Made by a program: the position numbers and the translations under genes | The notes under the pieces: generated by a model | Told to the model about the DNA's origin: nothing | Database searches by the model: none | What the model saw: only the letters and a program-made list of their open reading frames with translations | Source of the DNA: a virus | DNA length: 28,613 nucleotides | Virus record (IMG/VR): IMGVR_UViG_3300040801_001534 | Location: 1 to 28,613 of that record | Direction: 5' to 3' (one strand) | Shown: one piece after another, positions 1-6,872 of the stretch | Position numbering within the stretch: the stretch's first letter is position 1 | How the letters are laid out: the number at the start of each line of letters is the position of its first letter

Positions 1-2421
1 CTTAAAAATAAACAAAATGAATATCTTGAAAAAAGTCCAAAAGATATGCATAAACGTCTGGCAAAAGAATTTGCTAGAATTGAACAAAAATACTCTAATC
101 CATTATCTGAAGAAACAATCTTCAGTCTATTGGATAACTTTACCTATATTATCCCAGGTGGCTCTATACTTTACGGAGTTGGAAATGATTACTCCATCAG
201 TAGCCTCGGCAATTGTTTCGTCATTGGGAATTCAAGTGATTCTTATGGTGGTATATGCCAAACAGATCAAGAACAAGCGCAATTGATGAAACGACGTGCC
301 GGAGTTGGTCACGATATTAGTCATCTAAGACCCTCCGAAGCTTCTGTAAGCAACGCTGCTGGCACATCTACCGGGCCTGTATCATTTATGCCTAGATATA
401 GTAATACTACACGAGAGGTAGCTCAAGGTGGCCGTAGAGGAGCCTTAATGCTTACTATAAATATAAATCATCCTAATATAGAACAATTCATAGATTCTAA
501 AGCAGATTTGAGTAAAATAACTGGTGCTAATATATCAGTTAAAATTACTGATGATTTTATGAAAGCTGTTGAAAATGATGAAGAATTTGAATTAAAATTT
601 GATAATTACTTGTCTAAAGAAAAAGCAGCTACAATGTTAGAACCTTTAGGAGGTAGACAACTCAGAATTAAAATTAAAGCTAAAGAACTTTGGAATAAAT
701 TAATTCATCAAGCCTGGTCTACAGCAGAACCTGGTTGCTTATTTTGGTCAACTATACAAAAAGAATCTATTCCTTCATGTTATGGTAAGGAATGGGAAGA
801 AACGAGTACTAATCCATGTGGTGAAATCCCACTCTGTCCGTACGATTCGTGCAGACTAATGAGTGTGAACTTGTACTCGTTTGTAGAACATCCTTTTACA
901 AACAAAGCATACTTCAACTATGATAAATTCAAAGATATAGTGTATAAAGCACAACGTTTAATGGATGACGTAGTTGATTTAGAAGAAGAAAAGATAAATA
1001 AAATACTTGATAAAATTGAAAATGACCCAGAACCAGAAGATATTAAATCAGTTGAACGAAACTTATGGGTCAAAATTAAACAAAAACTCCTCGATGGTAG
1101 ACGTACTGGTCTTAGTGCAATTGGACTTGCAGACTGCTTGGCTGCGATTGGAGAAAGCTATGGAACTAACAATTCAATCAAAATTAGCGAAGAAATCTAT
1201 AAACAATTTGCTATAGCTGCGTATAAAAGTAGTATAGATATGGCAAAAGGAAGAGGTGCTTTTCCGATTTGGAATTTTGAAAAAGAAAAAAAGAATCCTT
1301 TTTTAATTAGATTAACCGGAGATTATGATGATATTGACCCTTATTGGATAGAATATGGACGTAGAAACATAGCTCTATTAACTATACCACCCTCAGGCAC
1401 AATAAGTCTGTTAGCTGAAATAAGTTCTGGAATAGAGCCTGTATATCAATTATCATATAAACGTAGACGTAAAGTAGATCCTAATCATCCAAATAAAGCC
1501 TTTAAAGACCAGAATGGTGATTGGTGGGAAGAATATACTATATTACATCCTAAGTTTAAAGAATGGAAAAATTTACAAAAAGGTAGTATAAATAACCAAG
1601 ATACAATATTACCGGAAATTAAAGTAGATTTTAATAATGAAAAAAATATAGTAGAATTATCTAAATTATCCCCATATTACAATTCTACAGCATATGATTT
1701 AAATCCTATACAAAGAGTTAAACTTCAGGGGGCTATTCAAAAATGGATTGACCATTCAATATCTTCTACTATTAATTTACATGAAAATGTAACTGAAGAA
1801 GAAGTTTCTAATATTTATATGACTGCTTGGAAAGAAGGGTTGAAAGGAGTAACTATTTATCGTGATAATTGTAGAACTGGTGTATTAGTAGGTAACAAAA
1901 CTAAGGATACAAAATTTGAACAACATGACGCACCTAAAAGACCTAAAGAATTAAAAGCTAATATACACTCTACTAAAGTAAAAGGTGAAGAATATTTAGT
2001 CTTTATAGGGTTACTTAATGATAAACCTTATGAAGTTTTTGCTACTACAGATTTAAATGTAGAAGAAAAGTTACCAGGTATTTTAACTAAAGTTAAAAAA
2101 GGTCACTATTCCTTTAGCAATGAAAAAACTAAAATTTCAAAATTAACCGAAAACATGTCAGATGAAGAACAAGCTATTACAAGGTTAATTTCTGCATCAT
2201 TAAGACATGGAGCACAAATCGAATTTATTGTAGAACAATTAAGTAAAACTAACGGCGATTTAACCCAATTTAGTAAAGCTATAGCAAGAGTATTGAAAAA
2301 ATATACTTCAGACACAGCTATGCAAAGTAGAACTACTTGTGATAACTGTAAATCTTCAAATGTTAAATTTGAAAATGGATGCTATACTTGCCTAGATTGT
2401 GGCTACTCCGCATGTGGTTAG
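1..2421 (+). CDS. nrdJ: Class II (adenosylcobalamin-dependent) ribonucleotide reductase, 5'-truncated by window edge
   Basis: Reduces ribonucleotides to deoxyribonucleotides, supplying dNTPs for phage DNA synthesis. The frame is open to base 1, so the true start lies upstream; the first in-window ATG is at 46 and residues are counted from it. NPCGE at residues 256-260 is the family's catalytic loop (Cys258 thiyl radical, Asn256, Glu260). Near the N terminus, LGNCFVIGNSSDSYGGI matches the first redox-cysteine region. PPSGTISLLAEISSGIEP is the phosphate/substrate loop, and GVTIYRDNCRTGVL is typical of NrdJ. The C terminus has two CxxC pairs (CDNC, CLDC) and ends GYSACG, the flexible redox tail characteristic of NrdJ. 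No small radical-generating subunit or glycyl-radical motif is visible, which fits a B12 enzyme and a host with cobalamin. Ends in TAG just before a bracketed hairpin. Class II assignment is good; class Ia is the less likely alternative. Confidence 0.9.
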   Translation, partial: LKNKQNEYLEKSPKDMHKRLAKEFARIEQKYSNPLSEETIFSLLDNFTYIIPGGSILYGVGNDYSISSLGNCFVIGNSSDSYGGICQTDQEQAQLMKRRAGVGHDISHLRPSEASVSNAAGTSTGPVSFMPRYSNTTREVAQGGRRGALMLTININHPNIEQFIDSKADLSKITGANISVKITDDFMKAVENDEEFELKFDNYLSKEKAATMLEPLGGRQLRIKIKAKELWNKLIHQAWSTAEPGCLFWSTIQKESIPSCYGKEWEETSTNPCGEIPLCPYDSCRLMSVNLYSFVEHPFTNKAYFNYDKFKDIVYKAQRLMDDVVDLEEEKINKILDKIENDPEPEDIKSVERNLWVKIKQKLLDGRRTGLSAIGLADCLAAIGESYGTNNSIKISEEIYKQFAIAAYKSSIDMAKGRGAFPIWNFEKEKKNPFLIRLTGDYDDIDPYWIEYGRRNIALLTIPPSGTISLLAEISSGIEPVYQLSYKRRRKVDPNHPNKAFKDQNGDWWEEYTILHPKFKEWKNLQKGSINNQDTILPEIKVDFNNEKNIVELSKLSPYYNSTAYDLNPIQRVKLQGAIQKWIDHSISSTINLHENVTEEEVSNIYMTAWKEGLKGVTIYRDNCRTGVLVGNKTKDTKFEQHDAPKRPKELKANIHSTKVKGEEYLVFIGLLNDKPYEVFATTDLNVEEKLPGILTKVKKGHYSFSNEKTKISKLTENMSDEEQAITRLISASLRHGAQIEFIVEQLSKTNGDLTQFSKAIARVLKKYTSDTAMQSRTTCDNCKSSNVKFENGCYTCLDCGYSACG

Positions 2422-2428
2422 TATATAT

Positions 2429-2489
2429 AAGTAGAATTAGAATAAGCCTCTTTAATAGCTAAAAATGCGATATTCTTTTTCTACTTTTT
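2429..2489 (+). terminator. Nested hairpin with T tail, likely terminator after nrdJ
   Basis: Arms AAGTAGAA (2429-2436) and TTCTACTT (2479-2486) are perfect reverse complements. Inside them GAATA (2440-2444) pairs with TATTC (2471-2475), and AGC (2445-2447) can pair with GCT (2458-2460). A T run follows the outer arm. It lies 8 nt after the RNR stop and 14 nt before the next ATG. The long inner part makes it more elaborate than a minimal intrinsic terminator. Pairing is seen directly; function is inferred. Confidence 0.5.
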
Positions 2490-2502
2490 AAATTTAAATA
2501 TT

Positions 2503-3042
2503 ATGACAGTAGATTTAGCTCTCAATAATGTATTTTTTACATCTGATGAACATTTTTACCATGAAGCAATGATTACCAAACATAATCGTAATTTTCCTGA
2601 CATTCACAATATGAATCAATATATTATTGATAGTTGGAATTTAGTTGTCACTAATAAAGATGATGTCTTTGTTTTAGGAGACTTTTCATTTGGTAATAGA
2701 AAACAAAATGAACAGATATTTTCTAAATTAAATGGTAGAAAGCATCTTATAATTGGAAATCATGATGATAATCGAGTTAAAAAATTATCATGGACTTCAG
2801 TAGATAAATGGACTACACTTAAAGTACTAGATCATGAAAGAGGTATAGTACAGAAAATATTTTTATGTCATTTTCCAGTACTATCTGCTCCAGTATATGA
2901 GTTTGGATGGGTACTGCATGGGCATGCTCATGGAGATTTAACCCCTTCAAAAACTGTACATAAAATGAAAGATGTAGGAGTAGATACTAATAATTATCTA
3001 CCTTATTCCTATCTAAATATTAAGGAAATATTTAAACCTTAA
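2503..3042 (+). CDS. Calcineurin-like metallophosphoesterase
   Basis: A 179-residue phosphoesterase of the calcineurin-like superfamily, expected to bind two divalent metals and hydrolyse phosphomono- or diesters. All the metal-binding motifs are present in order: D-x-H (Asp15, His17 in SDEHF), GD (Gly59, Asp60 in LGDFSF), GNHD (85-88), a lone His (123 in CHFP) and GHxH (140-143, GHAH). Length fits the small YfcE/MJ0936-type single-domain members. No signal peptide or extra domain is seen. The ATG follows an AT-rich leader with no Shine-Dalgarno motif. It sits between hairpins on both sides. Phages carry such enzymes as phosphodiesterases or RNA/nucleotide repair enzymes; the substrate here cannot be told from sequence. 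Confidence 0.88.
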   Translation: MTVDLALNNVFFTSDEHFYHEAMITKHNRNFPDIHNMNQYIIDSWNLVVTNKDDVFVLGDFSFGNRKQNEQIFSKLNGRKHLIIGNHDDNRVKKLSWTSVDKWTTLKVLDHERGIVQKIFLCHFPVLSAPVYEFGWVLHGHAHGDLTPSKTVHKMKDVGVDTNNYLPYSYLNIKEIFKP

Positions 3043-3063
3043 TATCCTTAATTTAATTAAAAA

Positions 3064-3086
3064 AGGGTATCTAGTTGATAGACCCT
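3064..3086 (+). other. Intergenic hairpin between phosphoesterase and next gene
   Basis: AGGGT (3064-3068) pairs with ACCCT (3082-3086). CTA (3071-3073) and TAG (3079-3081) extend the stem after a two-base bulge, leaving a five-base loop. Only an interrupted T-rich stretch follows, so it may be a weak terminator or an RNA processing/stability element. Confidence 0.35.
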
Positions 3087-3111
3087 AGTATTTATTCAAA
3101 AATTAATTATT

Positions 3112-3543
3112 ATGACAAAGGAAGAACTCATTAAATTAAAAGATTCTGATCGTTACAATGTAGTGATTGGAACTAAAACCAGCAACTGGGAACAAATTCG
3201 AGTAAAAGTAAAAAAACTTGAAGGTGGTACCTATAGACCAAAACGAATTTGGAAAGTTACATTCCCAAAGCATGATTTGGTAATATATTCAACTTCTAAT
3301 GTTAAAGGGGTAATATGTAATATTCCTGAACATAGATTAGTATTTAAATGGGAAGCTGGACCTACTCCAAAGCCGAGAGGTAAAAAACCTTCTAAAGGAG
3401 AATTCAGTGCTAAGCATGTTCATTTAGTATGGCGTCACTACAAAAAACAAGGTACTAAAATAACACATAAAGAAGCTAGACAAATGCTAGAAAATAAAAC
3501 CATTAAACTACATGAAGCAACACAAGGTTTAAGACGTAAATAA
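3112..3543 (+). CDS. Hypothetical basic protein
   Basis: I do not recognise this 143-residue protein. It is rich in Lys and Arg throughout, with a proline- and lysine-rich linker (TPKPRGKKPSKGEF) around residues 85-98 that separates a beta-rich N-terminal half from a helical C-terminal half. The C-terminal half (from about AKHVHLVWRHYKKQGTKI to QGLRRK) could be a small helical nucleic-acid-binding domain. There is no signal peptide or membrane segment. It begins at an ATG after an AT-rich leader and is followed by the long structured intergenic element at 3571-3690. A DNA- or RNA-binding role is suggested only by charge and context. Confidence 0.7.
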   Translation: MTKEELIKLKDSDRYNVVIGTKTSNWEQIRVKVKKLEGGTYRPKRIWKVTFPKHDLVIYSTSNVKGVICNIPEHRLVFKWEAGPTPKPRGKKPSKGEFSAKHVHLVWRHYKKQGTKITHKEARQMLENKTIKLHEATQGLRRK

Positions 3544-3570
3544 GCCTCACACCAATACTATATATTTCAA

Positions 3571-3690
3571 AAAGACCAAGTATAAATCTACTACCGCTAA
3601 TCGTCCCTAAATACTCGAAATGAGTTAATAAGTTGCAACATAAAGGGATAAGCGCTACATAGCTTCGTTAAATACTTGGTCTTTCATTTT
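3571..3690 (+). ncRNA. Candidate structured RNA bracketed by a 13-bp stem, ending in a T run
   Basis: AAAGACCAAGTAT (3571-3583) is the exact reverse complement of ATACTTGGTCTTT (3672-3684), and CATTTTTC follows, so the whole element could end as an intrinsic terminator. The enclosed 88 nt hold further pairings: TCCCT (3604-3608) with AGGGA (3644-3648), ACTC/GAGT (3613-3616/3622-3625) closing a GAAAT loop, the self-complementary GTTGCAAC (3632-3639), and AAGC/GCTT (3650-3653/3662-3665). This is far more structure than a terminator needs. It could be a small RNA, a leader regulating the MoxR-type gene, or a decayed element. I cannot match it to a known RNA family. Confidence 0.45.
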
Positions 3691-3705
3691 TCAAAATTAA
3701 CAAAT

Positions 3706-4926
3706 ATGCAAATAACAAAAACTTTTAATGAACATCTCGGCACAGTTATAATGGAAAATACTGTCCCGAAATCAGTTAAAGATAAATTAGATGTTATTAA
3801 TCCCAATCAATTAAAAGTAGGTAGTAACTTTACTGGTACTATTACCTTAAAGACGGGAAATCGTGTAACTAGTAAATTTAAAGTTACATCTATTCAAGAA
3901 GATCTAGTCACTGTTCGTGATGCTAATAAACTTAGCTTTAGAGTACACCTTGATAAAATTACAGTAAAGCCAGGTACTGAACAAGAAAGATTAGCTTTAA
4001 AAGAATATGACCGGTCATTACGTAAAGAGCATTCTTCTCAATTAAAAAATTTAAATTTGATAGTTGAAACAAGTAATGCTTTTGCAGTTACTAAGCCTAA
4101 AGAACAGCTCTTAAATCTCATTAAAAATCAAATTCATAATATTTGGATGGTGGGACCTGCAGGTTGTGGTAAAACTACTATTACAAAAGAAGTAGCAACT
4201 AAACTAAAAAAAGATTATCATGTAATATCTTGTGGAATAGGTACAAGTTCTGCTGAATTTATAGGATATAAATATCCATCGCGTGAAAAAACAAAATTTG
4301 CTGATTTTTATCAAAGTAACTCTGTTATCGTATTAGATGAATTTACTGCTCTAGACCCTAGTGTAGCTCAAATTGTAAATGCTGCCTTAGCTAATAATTT
4401 TATGGAAACTACAACTGGTACTATTGAAAGGCATCCAGATTGTATTATTGTAGCTACATCAAATACTTTTGGACACGGTGCCGATAGACAGTATGTATCT
4501 AATAATCAATTAGACGCTTCTACTATTGACCGATTTACTGGTGGTATTTTAAAAGTTGACTATGATCCTGAATATGAATCTCAATTTGATTCTGAAGTAG
4601 TAGAATATGTCAGAGATTTACGATCTATTATTAAAAAAGCAGGATTACGTCGTATTGCCTCTACTAGATCCATAATTACAGGAGAAAAGCTTAAAAAAGG
4701 TAATATAGGAGATTGGAGAGATGTACTAACTATAAATTGGACAGAATCTGAGCTTCAGATTTTAATGGAAGAACTGATAACTATTTACTCTAAACGTAAG
4801 AAAGAATTAAAAAGTAAACAATTACCAAAATTATTAGATACTGAAATAATTTCTGACAAAGAAGTTAAAACAGAGTCAAAAGGAGAAATGATAGAAGTAG
4901 AATGGGAAGATAATCCTAAATCTTAA
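3706..4926 (+). CDS. MoxR-type AAA+ ATPase
   Basis: A 406-residue AAA+ ATPase (AAA_5/MoxR-like), of the class that remodels protein complexes together with a vWA-domain partner. Residues 1-100 form a beta-rich N-terminal domain. The ATPase core has Walker A GPAGCGKT at 150-157, Walker B VLDEF with Asp211-Glu212, sensor 1 Asn253 in ATSNT, a likely arginine finger Arg276 in DRFTGG, and a sensor-2-like region near LRRIASTRS. The C-terminal tail is charged. I chose ATG 3706: a longer frame from TTG at 3676 would start inside the terminator-like stem of the preceding RNA element. Eleven bases separate it from the vWA-like gene, which supports a functional pair. In phages such ATPases are common but their targets are mostly unknown. 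Confidence 0.85.
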   Translation: MQITKTFNEHLGTVIMENTVPKSVKDKLDVINPNQLKVGSNFTGTITLKTGNRVTSKFKVTSIQEDLVTVRDANKLSFRVHLDKITVKPGTEQERLALKEYDRSLRKEHSSQLKNLNLIVETSNAFAVTKPKEQLLNLIKNQIHNIWMVGPAGCGKTTITKEVATKLKKDYHVISCGIGTSSAEFIGYKYPSREKTKFADFYQSNSVIVLDEFTALDPSVAQIVNAALANNFMETTTGTIERHPDCIIVATSNTFGHGADRQYVSNNQLDASTIDRFTGGILKVDYDPEYESQFDSEVVEYVRDLRSIIKKAGLRRIASTRSIITGEKLKKGNIGDWRDVLTINWTESELQILMEELITIYSKRKKELKSKQLPKLLDTEIISDKEVKTESKGEMIEVEWEDNPKS

Positions 4927-4937
4927 AGATTTTCCAT

Positions 4938-5774
4938 ATGGTACAAACAATTAAAGAAATAAATAACCATAGTATTGAGTTACACTATGAATTTGAAACT
5001 TTGAATGATTTTTATCGAGAATGTATGAAAATTGATAAAAAACATGGAGATGCTAATAAATATTCTTCCTTCTATGAGAGTACATCTAATGATAGCTTTA
5101 GAGGAGAAGACCGGAAAACTATCTTAGAATCTAAATTCATATATAGAAAGGCTCTTGGGACTTTACCTGATATAAATGAAGATTTATATTTGGGCACTAA
5201 AAAGCCCTCTTATTGTTGGAGTGAAGTTGACGGAGACGAGATGTCTATGACTAGAGCATATGATCAGTTACCTTTTATGAAACAACGCGATCATATGAAA
5301 GGTAATAGCAAAGGTAAATTTATTACTATTCATGTAAACATTGCTGTAAGCTGGATGGTTACAGCTGAAAATCTAAAATATAAAGCTCGTACTGTAGTTG
5401 CTTTAGTTGATTATTTAGAATCTATAGGGTATAGAGTACAAGTTTTACTTGAAGATCATACTGGAAATGCGGGTACTTTGAATGGTAAACATATTGATAA
5501 ATTTTACCTTAAAATTCCTGTTAAAAACTTTAATGAAACTATATCTTCTTCTGTATTATTTGCTACTATAGTACCCTGGATGTTAAGATTTTGGATTTTT
5601 TTATTTCAATCTGCTAAATATAAACCATCAGATGGAATGGGACAGGCAATTGGTTTTCGTAAATCAGATACATTAGGAGATGTTTATATTGACAGTAAAG
5701 ACTGTTTAAATGAAAAAGCTTTCAAACATAAAATATCTAATTTAAAAACACTATTTGAAAATGAACAAAATTAA
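4938..5774 (+). CDS. Probable vWA-like partner protein of the MoxR ATPase
   Basis: This 278-residue protein has no motif I can name with certainty. Residues 128-138 (FITIHVNIAVS) look like the first strand of a Rossmann-type fold, followed by a helix at about 143-164 and a second strand near 166-171 (RVQVLL), the order found in von Willebrand A domains. The MIDAS motif DxSxS is not intact (NIAVS instead). A preceding segment with VDGDEMSMTRAYDQLPFM (97-114) resembles a conserved block in phage proteins encoded beside MoxR-like ATPases (I recall the DUF7192 type, unverified). The position directly after the MoxR-type gene is the strongest argument. Inferred role: substrate- or metal-binding adaptor of the ATPase. 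Confidence 0.55.
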   Translation: MVQTIKEINNHSIELHYEFETLNDFYRECMKIDKKHGDANKYSSFYESTSNDSFRGEDRKTILESKFIYRKALGTLPDINEDLYLGTKKPSYCWSEVDGDEMSMTRAYDQLPFMKQRDHMKGNSKGKFITIHVNIAVSWMVTAENLKYKARTVVALVDYLESIGYRVQVLLEDHTGNAGTLNGKHIDKFYLKIPVKNFNETISSSVLFATIVPWMLRFWIFLFQSAKYKPSDGMGQAIGFRKSDTLGDVYIDSKDCLNEKAFKHKISNLKTLFENEQN

Positions 5775-5780
5775 TTCATC

Positions 5781-6452
5781 ATGACGATACAAAAACTATT
5801 TGGTGAGAGTTGGGCTAAACAAATAGAATCTTTACCAAATTTCAGTAATAACTTAAACAATATTGCTGATTTTTTAAAAGAAGAAAGAGCTAAAGGAAAA
5901 CAAATTATTCCAGAATATAACTCTGACCTATGGTTTAAATCTTTTCGTTCTACTCCGTTTGAAGATGTTAAAGTAGTGATATTAGGGCAAGATCCTTATC
6001 ATACTCCTGGTGCCTTTGATGGTTTAGCATTTAGTAATTCTACTTTATATAGACCACAACCGTCACTTAGAAATATTCTTCAAGAGGTAGTAAACGATGT
6101 TTACAATGGGGTAAATGAAGAACGATTACATAACTACTCACTGTATAATTGGGCTAAACAAGGAGTATTATTACTTAATACTGCCCATAGTGTTGAAGTT
6201 GGAAAAGCAGGTAGTCATCTATCAAAATGGAACCAATTCACTAATGATATTATAAACTTGCTAAATAAAAAGAAATATATAGTTTGGATTCTGTGGGGAT
6301 CTAAAGCAAGACAAATAAAGTCAATGGTAGCGGTTCAACACTCTATAATTGAGTCAAGTCACCCCAGTCCCTTGTCAGCTAGGCATGGCTTTTACGATAG
6401 TGCTCCCTTTTCCAAATGTAATCAATTACTTGAGACCCCAATTATTTGGTAA
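5781..6452 (+). CDS. ung: Uracil-DNA glycosylase, family 1
   Basis: Cleaves uracil from DNA, starting base-excision repair. The 223-residue protein has the family-1 motifs: GQDPYH at 69-74 with catalytic Asp71, GAFDGLAFS providing the aromatic stacking residue, LLLNTAHSVE with the uracil-reading Asn, and HPSPLSA at 194-200 with catalytic His194. These sit about seven residues later than in E. coli Ung (Asp64, His187), and the length is close (229 in E. coli). The segment after LLLNT reads AHSVEVGKAGSH, a mild variant of the usual xLTVExGxAxSH. It begins six bases after the vWA-like gene. With the dUTPase at 18153 it forms a two-step guard against uracil; UDG is a known crAss-like phage gene. 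Confidence 0.97.
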   Translation: MTIQKLFGESWAKQIESLPNFSNNLNNIADFLKEERAKGKQIIPEYNSDLWFKSFRSTPFEDVKVVILGQDPYHTPGAFDGLAFSNSTLYRPQPSLRNILQEVVNDVYNGVNEERLHNYSLYNWAKQGVLLLNTAHSVEVGKAGSHLSKWNQFTNDIINLLNKKKYIVWILWGSKARQIKSMVAVQHSIIESSHPSPLSARHGFYDSAPFSKCNQLLETPIIW

Positions 6453-6475
6453 AAACCATTTTAAGCCATTCTAAG

Positions 6476-6506
6476 ACACTTTTATATTAATTAAAGGTGT
6501 TACACC
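6476..6506 (+). other. Intergenic hairpin(s) after ung
   Basis: ACACTTTTA (6476-6484) pairs with TAAAGGTGT (6492-6500) over nine positions including one G-U wobble, loop of seven. Overlapping it, GGTGTTACACC (6496-6506) is a second possible stem, so the two folds are mutually exclusive. No T run follows. The stretch 6453-6541 holds no other feature. Confidence 0.35.
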
Positions 6507-6541
6507 AATGAGAATAAAAAATTACTGTAGAGACCCTTAAA

Positions 6542-6697
6542 ATGCGTAATATGGACAATACTTACTTTGAATGTAAACCTAGCTATAATTTAGTTACAGG
6601 TTGGTACGACCCACCGCGGAGACATGATTCTAGTATCATTCGCACGCACTTTGAAATTAATCATTTATATAAGAATAAGTATCATGAATATCGCTAA
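6542..6697 (+). CDS. Small hypothetical protein (51 aa)
   Basis: An ATG at 6542 opens a 51-residue frame that ends at TAA 6697. The product is rich in aromatic and charged residues (for example VTGWYDPPRRHD in the middle, ending NKYHEYR). It is preceded by an A-rich leader like those of the neighbouring genes and overlaps the start of the next small gene by 14 nt, as is common in this compact block. The two-in-a-row small ORFs fill what would otherwise be a 400-base gap. I do not recognise a family; coding status rests on position and plausible composition. Confidence 0.5.
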   Translation: MRNMDNTYFECKPSYNLVTGWYDPPRRHDSSIIRTHFEINHLYKNKYHEYR

Positions 6698-6872
6698 TCA
6701 AAAAGCAAAGTTTGATGTTATTACTATGTTAGGAAAAACAGAAGCACAGTTAGAGTTATTAACTGAACTTCAACCTTCTTTACATCCAGACATATATTGG
6801 AAAAAACGAAGAGAACTTTTAATAGACAGAAATGTTTATAGTAAAGTACTAACAATGGCAATTACATTATGA
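6684..6872 (+). CDS. Small hypothetical protein (62 aa)
   Basis: I chose ATG 6684 (product starts MNIANQKAK) over an ATG at 6624, because the longer version would be mostly hidden inside the preceding 51-residue frame and its extra residues have no clear character. The 62-residue product looks helical, with an acidic first half (GKTEAQLELLTELQP) and a basic segment (YWKKRRELLIDRN). Its stop TGA overlaps the next ATG as ATGA, a sign of translational coupling with the 420-residue basic protein, so the two may act together. No known family recognised. Confidence 0.6.
   Translation: MNIANQKAKFDVITMLGKTEAQLELLTELQPSLHPDIYWKKRRELLIDRNVYSKVLTMAITL

Noticed and set aside
17-286. An 89-residue frame overlapping the RNR gene start
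   Set aside because: It lies in another frame inside the well-supported RNR coding sequence, which is open to the window edge; its product has no recognisable feature.
3676-3705. TTG start extending the MoxR-type gene by ten residues
   Set aside because: The TTG falls within the 3' arm and T tail of the bracketed stem; ATG 3706 has the usual AT-rich leader.
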